A DNA stretch of 64,000 bases from Prorocentrum cordatum (GCA_963575745.1 CAUYUJ010019249.1:87501-151500); one strand, 5' to 3'. Counted from the stretch's first letter, positions 19,924 through 31,103 are shown. Notes: generated from the letters alone by a model not told the origin. Numbers and translations: made by a program.

Positions 19924-20092
19924 ATTCATCGGCATAGCAGTAATCATGATCCAGGGGCCCAGTTGTCGTCAGCCTCGTACAGGATGCCTGCAGCCGTTGT
20001 GCTTTGTTTTTGCGGGTTCGCGCCGTGGCAAAGTTACGGGCGTGTGCCACACCAGCAGGCCGGCGGCTCGAAACCACCTTGACTGCGGATCT

Positions 20093-20136
20093 TCCTCGTC
20101 CTCTTCCTCCTCCTCCTCCTCCTCCTCCTCCTCATT
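20093..20136. repeat. (CTC)n microsatellite
   Basis: CTC/CTT units, followed to about 20210 by CT-rich sequence (TCTCTCTCT, CCTCCC) and then CCAAGA-rich words to about 20320. No gene seen. Confidence 0.9.
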
Positions 20137-20491
20137 CCTCCCTCCTTCCTTCTCACTCCTTCATCTCTCTCTCTCTCTGCCTCCCTCTCTCTCTCCCTCC
20201 CCAAGACGGCCCAAGAGGTCCCCAAGAGGGCCCCAAGACGGCCTAAGTGGGCTCCAAGACGGCCCAAGAGAGTCCCAAGAAGCCCAGGAGGGGCCCCTGA
20301 GGGTCCCAAAAGATTCCTAAGGAAGCCCCAACACGGCCCAAGCCCCTTCCCTTCCCGTCGCCGCCCGGGAGGCTCTCGGAAAGGGACCGGCATTCCAACA
20401 TGGGGACCTTCTTTGCTGCCAGAGAGGCCGTCGCTCTCGGCGGCGGCCCCGTCAGGCCGCATGGATTCGACCGCACACTGGGGAGGGAGAG

Positions 20492-20510
20492 GGAGGAGGA
20501 GGAGGAGGAG

Positions 20511-20557
<47 letters not shown>

Positions 20558-20635
20558 GGAGGAGGAGGAGGAGGAGGAGCAGGAGGAGGACGAGGACGAG
20601 GAGAACGAGGACGAGGAGGAGGAGGGTGAAGAGGA
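20492..20635. repeat. (GAG)n/(GACGAG)n purine-rich tract
   Basis: GAG units, then about seven GACGAG hexamers, then GAG/GAC mixtures. Produces poly-Glu/Asp on plus and poly-Ser on minus. Confidence 0.92.
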
Positions 20636-20651
20636 CCTAGGCCTCCAAGAT

Positions 20652-20829
20652 TCAGGAGGGGAACACACACAGACACATGTAAACGTCGACTTCCAGGAAA
20701 ATATGGGAAACTATTGGAAGTGTGGGGGGGAAGACGAAAGCCCAGAGAATATGGGGAGATACGGGGAATCCTGGGAGTTGTGTTGATTTATTCGTGTGTC
20801 CCTGGGCCCCTTTAAAGATGGGGTCCGAG
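20652..20829 (+). repeat. Dispersed repeat family C, copy 1
   Basis: Shares ACACACAGACAC, AAAATATGGGAAA, GGGGGGAAGAC and TTTATTTGTGTGTCC-like blocks, in order, with the reverse complement of 28147-28318. Adjacent on the right to the 174-bp foldback. Confidence 0.7.
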
Positions 20830-21003
20830 CAGATGGGGTCGGAGGATCGCGCTGCATCGCCGATGCATCGGCGATGCCTCGGCGATGTGGAGCCCGATGC
20901 TCTCCACGCCGGCGTCGCCGATGCATCGCAGTCGTCGGCCCTGCATCTCGCCGACGCATCGGTGATGGATCGACGAGGTGGCGCGATCTTCCGACCCCAT
21001 CTG
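20830..21003. mobile_element. 174-bp foldback element with CGATGCATCG core
   Basis: Terminal inverted repeats of about 23 bases start CAGATGGGGTCGGA and continue to GATCGCGC; the two arms differ at one position. The interior contains GCCGATGCATCG, CGGCGATG and relatives, themselves palindromic. No coding capacity. The cluster at 3800-3932 is probably a partial copy. Confidence 0.75.
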
Positions 21004-21067
21004 GGAGGCCTATATTGGAGGCGCGAGCAGCAGGCAGGGCCGACCGCCAGGCAGGAAGCAAAGAGGG

Positions 21068-21265
21068 GGGACGTTGCGTCGTCGCGTCGTCAGTCGTGGT
21101 CGTCGTGGCCACCGTCGCGAAGTCGCGTCGTCGTCAGTCAAGGGCGTCGTCGCGTCGTCGTCAGTCGTGGTCGTCGTCGCGTCGTCGTCAGTCGTGGTCG
21201 ACGTGGCCAGCGCAGGACTGGTCGTGGGGGTGGCGGTCGTCGAAGCAGAGGTCGTCGTGGGAGTG
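21068..21265. repeat. CGTCGT-rich tandem repeat
   Basis: Units of GTCGTCGCGTCGTCGTCAGTCGTGG repeated imperfectly about every 27-30 bases. Between 21266 and 21870 I see no supported gene. Confidence 0.8.
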
Positions 21266-21869
21266 GGCGTCGAGAACATCGGCGTGGTTCAGCGGAGGGC
21301 TGGTGGAGACACCAGAAAGCGAGTGGCCTTCGGGGACAGCCAAGGGAAGGGTACGTTATGGTGTGGGGGGCGGGTCTTCGAAGCTCGCTTCCCTTCCTTG
21401 CGTCCTGCTGCGTTCTGGCCGAAGAGGCCAAGTCTTCCACACGTGCCCGTCACGTGCCCGTCTTCGCTGCGGGCCTTTTTTTTTTTGTTGTTTTTTTTGT
21501 CAGGGCTCGACTGGGGGCTGCTTGCCACCTCCGTCGGCGTGGCGTTGGGTTCGGGGCCTTGCAAGGCGCGCTGTTTTATTTTCTTCGGGGCTTCGGCCCG
21601 CTTCTGTTTTTATTTCGCGCGGGCGCAGGCCGATGCAATTTTACCTAGTCTAACCTCTTTGTCGGTTATGATTCCAGCCTCTTGTGTTACCAGCCTCCCT
21701 GTAGGGTTGCAGCACAGAGCGTGCAAAAAGTTGACCTTCGGGGGGGTCTTCGTCGCCACGGCTGGACGCCGCTCACAAAACTGGCGCGTTGAGACCCTGG
21801 GAGGGGTCTGTGGACGCATTTTGGAAAGCGCGCCACTGGATCACCCTGTAATTGAAAAGGGAGGGGTGG

Positions 21870-22094
21870 TCGCAGAACCCCCCCCCCCCTCCCCCCCCCT
21901 CGCCCCCTTACGGGTGGGGGGGTTCGAACCTCCCCCTCCCCCCCCCTCCTTGAAGAGGGGTGGGTGGGTTCTGGACTCCCCCCCCTCCCCCCCTTGGCGC
22001 TGGAAAGGGGGGGGGTTCGAACCGCCCCCCTCTCCCCCCTTTGCGCCGAACAGGGGGGCGGGAAGGGGGCCTCTCCCGCAAGGGGGGGGCCTCT
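21870..22094. repeat. C/G homopolymer-rich tandem segment
   Basis: Runs of 6-9 C or G alternate with unit-like segments such as GGGGTTCGAACC and TCCCCCCCT. Strong candidates for G-quadruplex structures on both strands. No gene. Confidence 0.8.
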
Positions 22095-22097
22095 GGA

Positions 22098-23038
22098 TAG
22101 TGAGTAGTGACTAGTGAGTAGGTAGGGAGTAGTGAGTAGCGAATAGTGAACAGTTATTAGTGAGTAGATCTTAGCGAGTAGTGAGTAGCGATCACTGAGT
22201 AGTGCGTAGTGAGTAGTGATTAGTGCGCAATGAGTAGTGAGTAGTGGGGAGTGGGGAGTGGGGAGTGAATAGCGAGTAGCGAGTGGGGAGTAGTGAGTAG
22301 TGCATCGTGAGTAGCGAGCAGGGCATTGTGAGTAGTGAGTTGTGGGGAGGGAGTAGTCCGTATCGAGTATTGCGTAGTGAGTAGCGAGTAGGGAGTAGCG
22401 AGTAGTGAATCGTGAGAGATGAGAAGTGGGTAGTGATTAGTGGGACGTGCGTAGGGAGTAGCGAGTAGAGAGTAGCGAGTAGCGAGTAGTGGGTCGCGAG
22501 TAGTGAATACTGAGTAGTGAGTACTGAGTAGTGAGTTGTGATTAGGGAGGAGGGAGTAGGGAGTCGTGAGTAGTGCGCAGTGGGTAGTGAATATTGTGTA
22601 TCGGGTAGCGAGCAGGGAGTAGCGAGTAGTGAGTAGTGAGCAGTGAGTATTGTGTAAGGAGTAGGGAATAGCGAGTAGCGAGCAGCGGATAGTGAGTAGT
22701 GAGTTGTGGGCAGTGAGTAGTGAGTAGTGAATTGTGAGTACTCAGTAGTGAGTAGTGGTTACTGGGTAGTGAGTACTGACTTATGAGTAGTGGGTAGTGG
22801 GTAGTGAGTAGTGTTTTGTCAGTAGTGACTATTGAGTAGGGTTTTGAATAGTGAGTAGTGGTTAGTGAGTTTGGAGTAGTGAGTGAGTAGTGAGTAGTGG
22901 GTAGTGGGTAGTGGGTAGTGAGTAATGGGTAGTGAGTAGTGAGTCGTGAGTATTGAGCAGTGAGTAGTGAGAAGTGAGCAGTGGGTGGCGAGTAGTGAGT
23001 AGTGGGTAGTGTGTAGTGAATAATGAGTACTGGGTACT
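22098..23038. repeat. Heptamer satellite (GTGAGTA / GTGGGTA)n
   Basis: About 940 bases of degenerate 7-bp units, chiefly TAGTGAG, TAGTGGG and TAGCGAG. Because 7 is not a multiple of 3, any open frame shows a 7-residue protein repeat; the long minus-strand frame (His/Tyr/Ser/Leu/Thr repeat) is explained this way and is not called a gene. Confidence 0.95.
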
Positions 23039-23080
23039 GTTTGGGGTTAGCGTCAGGGTTTGGGGTTAGGGTTACGGGTG
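23039..23080 (+). repeat. Telomere-like interstitial tract
   Basis: Immediately after the heptamer satellite comes GTTTGGGGTTAGCG, then CAGGGTTTGGGGTTAGGG and TTACGGG. These are near-copies of TTTAGGG and TTAGGG/TTGGGG telomere units. Short and degenerate, so internal rather than a chromosome end. Confidence 0.65.
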
Positions 23081-23099
23081 GTCCCGGTGGTAGTGTTAG

Positions 23100-23385
23100 G
23101 GGTGGTAGGGGTCGGGTTCTGGAGCCAGGGGGCGCCGTGGCGAAAGGGGGAAGGGGGGGAGGGGGTTTGAATTTGGCGGCCAATGGGGGATGGGGATTCG
23201 GACCCCTCCTTTTTTGAAAGGGGGGGAGGGGGGGAGGTGGTTCCCCGACGACGGACCGGGAAAGCGGGGGAAGGGGGGGCGTCCCCGACGACGGACCGGG
23301 AAAGGGGGGGAGGGGGAGGGGTCCCCGACGACAGATCGGGGAAAGGGAGGGGGAGGGGTTGCCACCCCCCCCCCGGTTTTGGGGA
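23100..23385. repeat. G-rich tandem repeat with CCCCGACGACGGACCGGG unit
   Basis: Three units of about 40 bases (at about 23242, 23283 and 23323), each a CCCCGACGACRGAYCGGG block followed by a long G-rich spacer. Confidence 0.85.
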
Positions 23386-23759
23386 GACCCAGCGGCGCGC
23401 CGTCCGCATTTTGAGCCGATCTTGAGTTTCCAGTGTCTCAACTCGCCCCTCTCCGAGTGGTCGGGGTTGGGGTCGTGGTGGCGGTGGTGTTAGTGGTTGC
23501 GGGTAGTCGGTGTGAAGCCCTGCAGTGGTCGTGGAGGCGGGATGACGGTGGCCAAGATCATGGCGGTGCCGCCTTGGCGATGCTGTTGGGGTCCTGCTGG
23601 TGCCTAGCATTGGCTGCAGTGATGGCAGCTGGGCTCCCGCTCGCTGCCCCCAAGGAGCCCCGAGCAGCATCTCAGCGCTGCCGCTGTGCAGGCGCCGGCC
23701 GTTCCAAGCGCCTCGGCTCGCTCGGCGTCGTCGCACCGTCGCACCCATGGCCGCACTAC

Positions 23760-24165
23760 CGGATGAGCTCGACGGCCGTAGCACAAGGGCGGCATCCCGA
23801 CTCGAGCACCAGGGGCGCCAAGTTACCGAGCTGTGGACTGCTGTATGCGCAGGTTCCGCCGCAGGCCACGTGCACAGGCTGACCTGTGCTGGTGTCTCGA
23901 GTGCGGACGTCCAACTTCGGCTCCTCCCCTGCGCCCGTCCTTGGGTTCATCCTGTCCCAAGCAGGAACCATTTGCTCCGTGGTGGCGTGGTACCCAGTGA
24001 GGCTGGTGTGTGCGGGCGCATGCCGGTCCCGCATGCTGTCGCGGCGACCCGTGCGGGACCCAACAGTGGGTAGCAATGAGCATGCCACCAGTGGCGGTCC
24101 ATGGGATCGCTGCACGGCAACATGGTGTCTGCGTGTTCGTGTTGGCAGGCGGGCACGAAGGAACT
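23760..24165 (-). pseudogene. Remnant of an R2-like element: restriction-like endonuclease region
   Basis: A minus-strand frame (open 23756-24364) contains TEQMVPAWDRMNP ... LDV ... D ... TGQPVHV (about 23876-23992) and then LAPLVLESGCRPCATAVELI. Both segments line up with the endonuclease C-terminus of the intact protein at 15.7-19.1 kb (TEQAVPAWDRARPDG ... LDVTYVD and ALETLGRPGKEAQALL). The RPD aspartate is replaced here and upstream cysteine motifs are scrambled into other frames, so it is a decayed fragment of a related element. 24166-25685 holds no gene I can support. Confidence 0.6.
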
Positions 24166-25689
24166 CTTCAGCGCTTCCTACGCCGAGAGGCAATGTTTGT
24201 CCGGGACGGATTGCTCTCCCTCCTCCTCGGTGAGCAGGACACCCCCAGCGCCTGGCCCGCCTGCTCCGCGGAACTGCGCCCCGTCGTTCTATCCGATCAT
24301 CCCCAGCAGGCGCTCCCGTGCCGCCGAAGGCCTCGACCAGAGCTTCCTCGGTGTCCTCGTCCAAGGCGGCCGGCGCAGGTCCCGGGTGTCTTGCCCATCT
24401 CGCCGACAGGGAACAACGATGTTTGCAGCGTTCGTGGGACCCGTGGCCGTGCGTTGCTCGCCCTCCTTGATTGGGTTCTCCACATCCTTGGCGTCCTCTT
24501 CCTCAGTGGAGCGCCTCCCCCCTCGCCAGCTGTGCCGAGGCCTCTGCCCTTGACTCTGCGCCCCCCGCGTGTCTACTGCGAGCGGCCAGGGAACAGCCGA
24601 TCGAGGCACGTGAGAGGCTTTTCCGCCCGATGCTGGGCGACTAAATCGCCTGTCGCAATGGCTCTGACCAGGGTCGTCGCGGCACGTCCTCGGAGAAGGC
24701 TCGATGATTGGCTCACCTCGCCGGGAATCGGGATCATGCCTTAGGAAGCGGAACCCACCAGGCAAGGTTGTGACCAGCGCCGTTAGAACACTCAGGCATC
24801 CCCCCTCGATCTCGAGCTCTTCTCGAAGGTCCCTGGGGTGGCCGTCGTCCAGCTGCTGCGTGGAGCACTGGGTTCAGCAGGGGCGCTCCCGGGGTCTGCG
24901 TTGCGCGGCCGGTTTGCCCCGATCGTCTCGTGCACATGTTCTGATCGCGTGGGGCGCCCAGGCGGGTCGCACGCAGTGGCTTCGCACGACGTCCTGTCGG
25001 GGCGGGGTGAGAGCGTCGCACCGATCACGGCGTCGTAAGGTTTGAGGCTTCCCTCCCCCCCTGCCCCTCCTCCCTCCCGAGCTCCTGCCTCCTCTCCCTC
25101 CTCGTTGTTGATTTCCCGCCTCCATCGCATCCTTCCCCTGCTCCCCTACCGTGCAGCCTGGCTATCGCTCAGCAGCCGGAGGCCGTGGTCTGCTTTTTCT
25201 AGCGGCCGCTAGCAGCGACCATCACTAGTGTACAGCACCAGTGACAGGGTCTGTCTCCTAGCTGAACCCGCCACAGTACGGCCGACATATCAGAAAAAAT
25301 GTCCGGGCCATTTGGCCATCAGTGCTTCTCTTCTTGAAAGGACGCTCTCGCGGCACTCCGTCTACGGAGCACGCAATCGGCTGCATCGAGCAGGCTCGTT
25401 TCCTAAAGTATGAACCTTCATGCCAGAGTCCATGTTGCAGTCATCACAGTCCACGTAGCAGTCATAATTTCACATCCTAGACGCCGTCTCGTCAGCGCCG
25501 TCATCGCTGCGCTCGCCGCCGTCGCTCTGCCTTCCTCCCCCTCCCTCCCCTCCTCCGCCTCCACCCTATCCCGCTCCCTGCCCTCTTTCTCTGTCCTGCT
25601 CCCGCCGCCCTCCCGCCGCCCTCCCCCCCCGGACACTCCCCCTCATCTTCCGCTTCTATTGCGCAGACGTGGCGGCCAGCGCCGCCGAC

Positions 25690-25721
25690 CCTGAATGAGG
25701 ACGACGACGATGACGCCGCCA

Positions 25722-25752
<31 letters not shown>

Positions 25753-25895
25753 CGACGATGGCGACGACAACGACGACAACGACGACGACGATGACGGCGA
25801 CCACGGCGACGACAACGACGGTGGCGGCGGCGACGACGACGGCCGCGGCGGCGACGACGACGACGGCGGCGGCGGCGGCAGCGATGGCCACGGCG
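25690..25895. repeat. (GAC)n/(GGC)n microsatellite
   Basis: GACGAC, GATGAC and GGCGGCGAC triplets over about 200 bases; a short further GAC run lies at about 26110-26150. Confidence 0.92.
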
Positions 25896-26189
25896 ACGAG
25901 AGCCGAAAGCTTCTCCCAGGGAGGGGTGCGGCACAACCTCCGGGACCTCCCCCCCATCCGCCCCCCCACATCCACCGTTCCACCCCTTCTCCCACCCCCC
26001 GAGACCCCTCCTCCCCCCCACCCAGGGGGGGGAGGGATCAAAGGGAAGCGGCTTCCTTTCGATGCGACGTTGCTCGATTTCCCTCGGGCTGGAACGCCTC
26101 AGGGGGAGCGGCGACGACGACGACGACGACGATGACGACGACGACTCAAACGGAAAAGCATTCCACACACGCCGACAGGGTCGGCAGGC

Positions 26190-26406
26190 TTCTGCCCTCC
26201 ATCTTCCCCTCCCCCTTCGCCGACATGGCGGACAGAAGAAGTCTTGGGATGATGACATTGTTTCTTATCTACACGACATGGCTGCCACCGACAGCGACTC
26301 CAAATGGTGGAAATTGGCCCGGAATCTGCCATGGTGGAAGATTCATGAAGAAGATTTCCTGGGATACATGCGTCGTTTTGTCTACCCCAGCAACTGCGAC
26401 GGGTGA
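26190..26406 (+). pseudogene. Fragment resembling the C-terminal tail of a retrotransposon RT protein
   Basis: The frame ending at TGA 26404-26406 reads SWDDDIVSYLHDM ... WWKLARNLPWWKIHEEDFL. A W-x-D-D-I ... W-x-x-x-A-x-x-x-x-x-W ... EE-x-F pattern of this kind is common after the RT domain in eukaryotic non-LTR polyproteins. No RT core precedes it; upstream is a (GAC)n tract. I read it as a relic, but a short host exon is possible. Confidence 0.4.
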
Positions 26407-26639
26407 GCCTTCTGGCGCTCCGGCGCCCCCGCTGGGCTCTCATAGGGCCTTCCCCCGGGACGTTTTCCGGCTCTCTTTCTCTCTCTCGTTCTTTCCCCCC
26501 CTCTCTTCCAGGGATTGTTTCGCCCCCTCTGTTCGGCCGCTGGCGTCTGCCCGCCGCCATGGCGTTCTTCCGCGGGGGCGGCTTCGGCGGCGGCGGAGGC
26601 GCCTTCGGCTCCCCGCGGAAAGGGGCCGCGCGGCTTCGA

Positions 26640-26830
26640 AGAGGAGGAGGAGGAGGAGGAGGAGGAGGAGGAGGAGGAGGAGGAGGGAGGAGGAGAGGAG
26701 GGGAGGAAGAGGGAAATGAAGAGGAGGCTGAGGAGGAGAAGGAGGAGGAGGAGGAAGGAGGACTGGAGGGAAGGAGAAGGAGTAAGAGGAAAGAAAAGGA
26801 GTAGGAGGAGGGAAGGAGGGAGGAGGAGGA
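26640..26830. repeat. (GAG)n purine-rich tract
   Basis: Pure GAG over about 55 bases, then GGA/AAG-rich purine sequence. Confidence 0.93.
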
Positions 26831-26969
26831 AGGATGATGACGCCAACCGAGACGGCCGCCCGACTCGGCGCGGCCGCTCGCGCGCCCTGCGTGGCGGCGG
26901 GGCGGGGCGCCGGTGGTCGATTCAGCCGAGCAGCGCGGTGTCCCGTCACGAGGCCCTCAAGATCGCAAC

Positions 26970-27124
26970 GCGCAGAGGGGGTAGGGGGAGGGGGGAAGGC
27001 TTCTTAGAAGCATCCCTGTGTCTTCGAAGGCGCGGGCCTTGTCTATAGACGTAAGGCCGAGGCCTTCTAAGATGCAGGGTGCTTCTAAGAAGCCTTCCCC
27101 CCTCCCCCTACCCCCTTTTGCGCC
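26970..27124. mobile_element. About 155-bp foldback with G-rich arms
   Basis: Left arm GCGCAGAGGGGGTAGGGGGA ... GGCTTCTTAGAAGCA ... GAAGGC is matched in reverse complement by TGCTTCTAAGAAGCC ... TCCCCCTACCCCC ... GCGC. Arms of about 70 bases meet near GTCTATAGACG. Single copy in this window, no coding capacity. 27125-28146 otherwise holds no supported gene. Confidence 0.7.
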
Positions 27125-28146
27125 GCGCCGCCAACAGGAGCCTTGGCCCCCACGGGACCACGGGAACCCGGCGGGGCGGCGGCGAGGCTGCGACGGGCGC
27201 CCGCGGCAGGAAGGAAAAGATGGAGGGAACAGAAAAACACGATCCCCCTCCTTCCCCGCCCCCCCTCCTGCCCCCCCCCCTTCGCCCCGCGGGGGGCGGT
27301 TGGGCCCGGGCGCGGGGGGTTTGAGCCCGCTCGTCTTTCCAGCGGGGGGGCACCGTGCGAGGCCACTTGGCAACAGCCAGTCAGCACTCATGGGCGGGCC
27401 AGACCGCTGGCCTGGCCGCAGCGAGGCCCACGGGCAGCACCAGGAAGCCACGGCCCACGACCCGTAAGAGCCCGATCAGCATCCAACCAGTTTTCGGGGT
27501 CATCGGATTTCCTTGCGACCCGCTGGAAGGCAGAGCGCTGACAGGCGGCAAAGGGCGGCCACGCTCGAGGGGCACCCTTGTCAACGGGTTGATCCCGCGC
27601 CAAAACTGCTTCATGATGTCGAGCTCCTTCACCGCGATTTCGGGTTGGCGGCTTGACCAGGGTACTCCAGATTTCGTAATAAAGGGCGGGGGGTCTCATT
27701 TCGGGGGGGGGTCTCTTCCAGGCTATCTTGGAGGGCCTGGGGGGGTCTGGGGACGATGTTTTGGAGGGTTCTCCCACGGGGGGGGGTGAGCATGCTACGC
27801 ATGGAATGAATTCAATGGAAATAAATCGCAGTGGATCCGTGAGTGGATCAATCTAGACTGATGAGGCTATGATGCCTCTTCTGATTTTGAGCCGGCTATG
27901 ATGCCCGCTCGTGCCCACCCCGTCCCGTCTTCAGGGACTTCGCATCCTCCTATGACGGGAAGATGGGAAGACGGGCCAGACCCCCTCCCTTTTATTACGA
28001 GATCTGGAGTACCAGCCCAGGAATTTCTTGGAGAGTCGATTCGACTCCGAGCTCCAGGCGCCGCGGACGGCGCAGAAGCAGGCAGAGCCCACCCGCTGGA
28101 CCGCGAGAGCCTGCCCCACCAGCGATGGGCAGCACCTCGAGTGGAG

Positions 28147-28318
28147 GAGCCCCTTCTTGAAGCGGCCCCAGGACACACAAATAAATACACACATACAAAA
28201 AATATGTCCCATATTTTCCCATATGTTCTGGGTTTTTGTCTTCCCCCCCACTTCCCATATTTTCCCATATTTTCTGTGGAATCGGCGATTAATTGTGTCT
28301 GTGTGTTTTTTTCCCTCC
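28147..28318 (-). repeat. Dispersed repeat family C, copy 2 (inverted)
   Basis: Reverse-complement relative of 20652-20829. The region 28319-29399 is unique sequence plus GGGGGGTCTG-rich segments (27690-27785 and 28990-29130 resemble each other); no gene supported. Confidence 0.7.
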
Positions 28319-29399
28319 TGACTTCTGGTAGGTCAGGGTCGTGGCCGCGTACCGTAAGCAGGTCATGCACTTGATGGCGCCGTTCGGAAGCATCACGACG
28401 TCGTGCTCAGTGATCATCGCCATGGGCTGCGGAACGCGCGCCGGGGACCCTGGCCGAGCCGCCAACTGACAGCCGCAGCACTCGCTCCGCCACCCAGGCC
28501 GCGTACCGCATCGCGTATCTAGTATTTGGCAGCTTGCTCTCGCTGGCCCGCACCAGGGCGTCCGACACCGCGAGATCGGCCGAGTCCATCTTCGCGAAGG
28601 TGTCGGCCCAGAAGTTTCTGCTTGACCCAAAAGGGGCCCAGCTAAAAAGGGTGGTGCAATAGATCTGTTGCAACATGATTGTGGGGATACAATAGGTTTG
28701 AGGCGTGCAATACGTTCCGTTGCGCAAATGTATTGCTGGAGTTTCGCGTGCAACGCACGAAATGCAATACAATGCAAAACATTTCTCCGTCACCACACAT
28801 GAGTAGTACGATTGCACCAAACCTGTTGCGCCACCCCCTTTCAGCTGGACCCCCTTTGGGGTCAACCAGAGCTGCCCGCGCACGCGAAGCCGTGCCATCG
28901 GCCACGATCGCGCCCTCCAGGCGGCGTGTGCAGGGCCGCTGCAGTCAAGACGCCGACACGAGGGCTGCTCTGGGCTCGGGAGGTCGGGTCGTTCCTCGGG
29001 CCCGTGTCGGGGGGGTCACATTTGGGGGGGGTCTGATTTGAACTGTCTCGGAGGGTTCGGGGGGGTCTGGGCGAAGGGCCGCCCTTTCATGGATGGTCTG
29101 GAGGGGTCTAAAGCTTTTCGTCTGGGAGGGTTGTGACCCCCTCCCTTTTATGAAGAAATCTGGAGAACCCATTCGGGGCCGAGGCTCGCCCATGATCGCG
29201 TCCTCCCGAAGACGACGGGTGCTGGCGCCCAGTCCGCCGCCATGGCCTGTCAGAGCGGGCACCCGCAGGCCATCACGCCTTGGGCCGCCACACCCCCGGC
29301 GTGCGCGGACCCCTCGAGGCCGCTGCATGCCGGCCCGACGAGCCCTGCACCTCGTGGGCGAAGGCGAGGTCCAGAGAAGGACAAGGTACCCAGACAGTG

Positions 29400-29560
29400 A
29401 AGACCCGTACCAGGAAGCACCCTTTGTGCCTCCAGGGTGCCCTGGGTTTTTTGGGTTTCGATACTTTTGGCAGGGAAGGCGCGACATCCCCACTCCAAAA
29501 TTCGATGGACGTCCTAGGGTCTCAGGGCTGGGTTTCTTGAGGAAGGTTTCTTGCGGTCGG
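29400..29560 (+). repeat. Dispersed repeat family D, copy 1
   Basis: Contains CCTCCAGGGTGCCCTGGGTT, then GGGTTTCGAT, GTCTCAGGG and TTCTTGCGGTCGGGC. The whole series recurs inverted at 50880-51045 and less well at 48530-48720. Confidence 0.75.
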
Positions 29561-29689
29561 GCCCCACACTGTACCTCTATCCATCCCTCGTTTTCCCGTT
29601 TTGGGGGCCTCCTGGGAGGTCCTCGTCGCCACCGCTGGATTCGCCTCGAAATCCTGGTCGGAACGCACCCCAGGAGAGGTCCCAGAGAT

Positions 29690-29830
29690 CCGACGCTCTC
29701 CAAAAATTGGAGGGCGGTTTTTGGCAGATTTCGGCCTCCCGGGGCCCTCGCCGGGCCTCGGGACCGTCAGGAAACGACTCAGGCGAAAAACAGGCCGTAG
29801 GGAAGTGGTCCAGAACTCCAGGGCACACGC
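29690..29830 (-). repeat. Dispersed repeat family B, copy 4
   Basis: Matches 3612-3775: GGGGCCCTCGCCGGGCCTCG, GACCGTC, AACGACTCAGG, AAAAAC-GGCC, then CTCCAGGG. Confidence 0.65.
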
Positions 29831-29859
29831 ATCGAAAAAACTGGAGCAGCCGGGTGTTT

Positions 29860-31095
29860 GGGGTGATCCAGGTGCACGCGGACAGGCGGCTTCTCCAGCT
29901 GGAAAGCCCGGAGGCCAGCGTGGCGCTCGGCGCGCGGCACTGTCTGGAACTCCCTTGGCAACTCGCCGCAGGTCGCTTTGATGGGGACCAGCTGCTGGCT
30001 CATTTCGGCGACGGACCAGCCGCATCGCCTGAGCTCGACGAAGCCAGGGTTGCGCCCTGAGCCGTCCGAGAAGAGGTACTGGCCGCAGGGCACGTCTGTG
30101 AGGCCCCGCTCGTGCTTAGGCAGGCGCGCCTCAACGGGCGGCGGCCACTCAGGTTCCAGCGGCAGCGCGGATGCCAGGTGCTCGAAATCGGGCCCAGTGT
30201 CAGTGATGACAGCCTGCTCCTTCAAGCGGTCCCTGACCCTGCACAGCGGCTCCGGGAACGGCTTCTCCTCGTGGTCCTGCTGGGCCAGGCCTGGGGCGCA
30301 CTCGAGTAGAGCTAGCCGTTGGAGCCTTGGGGTCCGCCGCAGAGGACGCAGGCAGGAGTCTCGCAGCGCCCTCGGGATGCTCCCTCGACGGGGGCCAGAG
30401 GGCGTTGGCCTGCAGCGCCCGCAACGCACCGCTCTTCCGGGCGCAGCGGGCGTCCTGACGCCCAAGTTTGAAGGCCCGACTCCGAACCTGGCACTCGCAG
30501 AACTGCTCCAGGTAGTCTTCCAGAAGCCGCCGCTGCTGCCATCGCACCATCCCCTGCTGCAGCCGCTGGATCACATTGGACGGCGCGTAGGCTGCTGAGG
30601 AGATGAGCTGGCCACGGTCGTCCTTGACGTGCATGGGGTCCGAGAGCTCCCAATCCGCACGGGGTAGGCTGAGCCGGCTGCCATCGGCCCGCATCAGTGG
30701 GCCCAAGTGATCGTCTCCAGCTGTGCAAATTTTTGCCCCGCACGGCGATGAAGGCGCGGTGGAGGCGTGCCGGCGAGCCCCGCCGGAGCCGGACCGAGTC
30801 CGCGAAGGTGTCGACGATGGCCATGGTGGCCTCGCAGGTGGGGTCGAAGGTGATCGCGGCCATGGGCATCAAGTATCCCGTGAGGGGTCCAAAACCTTTT
30901 TGCAGCCAGCGCAGACCCATGCCACGGCGCGCAGTTCGCAGAGGATCTCGTCGTTGATGCCGGCGACGCTCGCGCCATGAGTCGCCTCGGGCAAAACGCC
31001 CGATTTCAGAAAGCTTCTTGGCGCCTACCGTCTTGCGCAGCTGCTCGATGTTCCGCAGCCTGCCCCGCATGCTATCGATTTGTTTCCTTTGCACC
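29860..31095 (-). pseudogene. LINE-C remnant: RT C-terminus, zinc finger and RNase H
   Basis: Three minus-strand frames follow one another. About 31094-30710 reads a post-RT segment (TVGAKKLSEIGRFARG ... LHRAFIAVRGKN). About 30706-30400 continues in another frame (VIQRLQQGMVRWQQRRLLE). CVLCGG at about 30325-30345 is the start of a LINE-type cysteine finger. About 30300-29860 in a third frame carries an RNase H core: YLFSDGSGRNPGF, LRRCGWSV, then QTVPRAERHAGLRAF, where the RAE acidic residue is kept. At least two frame changes make it a pseudogene. The RT active site and endonuclease would lie upstream, beyond the GAG tract and gap, and are not seen. Confidence 0.65.
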
Positions 31096-31103
31096 GCCAG
31101 TTA

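Noticed and set aside
21915-22025. GGGTTCGAACC words resembling a tRNA T-loop/B box
   Set aside because: No anticodon arm or acceptor stem can be formed around them; they are part of a C/G-rich repeat unit.
22542-23441. 299-residue minus-strand open frame rich in Thr, His, Tyr, Ser and Leu
   Set aside because: It is the translation of the 7-bp satellite, which lacks stops in that frame, followed by G-rich repeats.
28407-28905. Minus-strand frames near 28.4-28.9 kb
   Set aside because: Overlapping short frames with no motif, repeat or homology I recognise.
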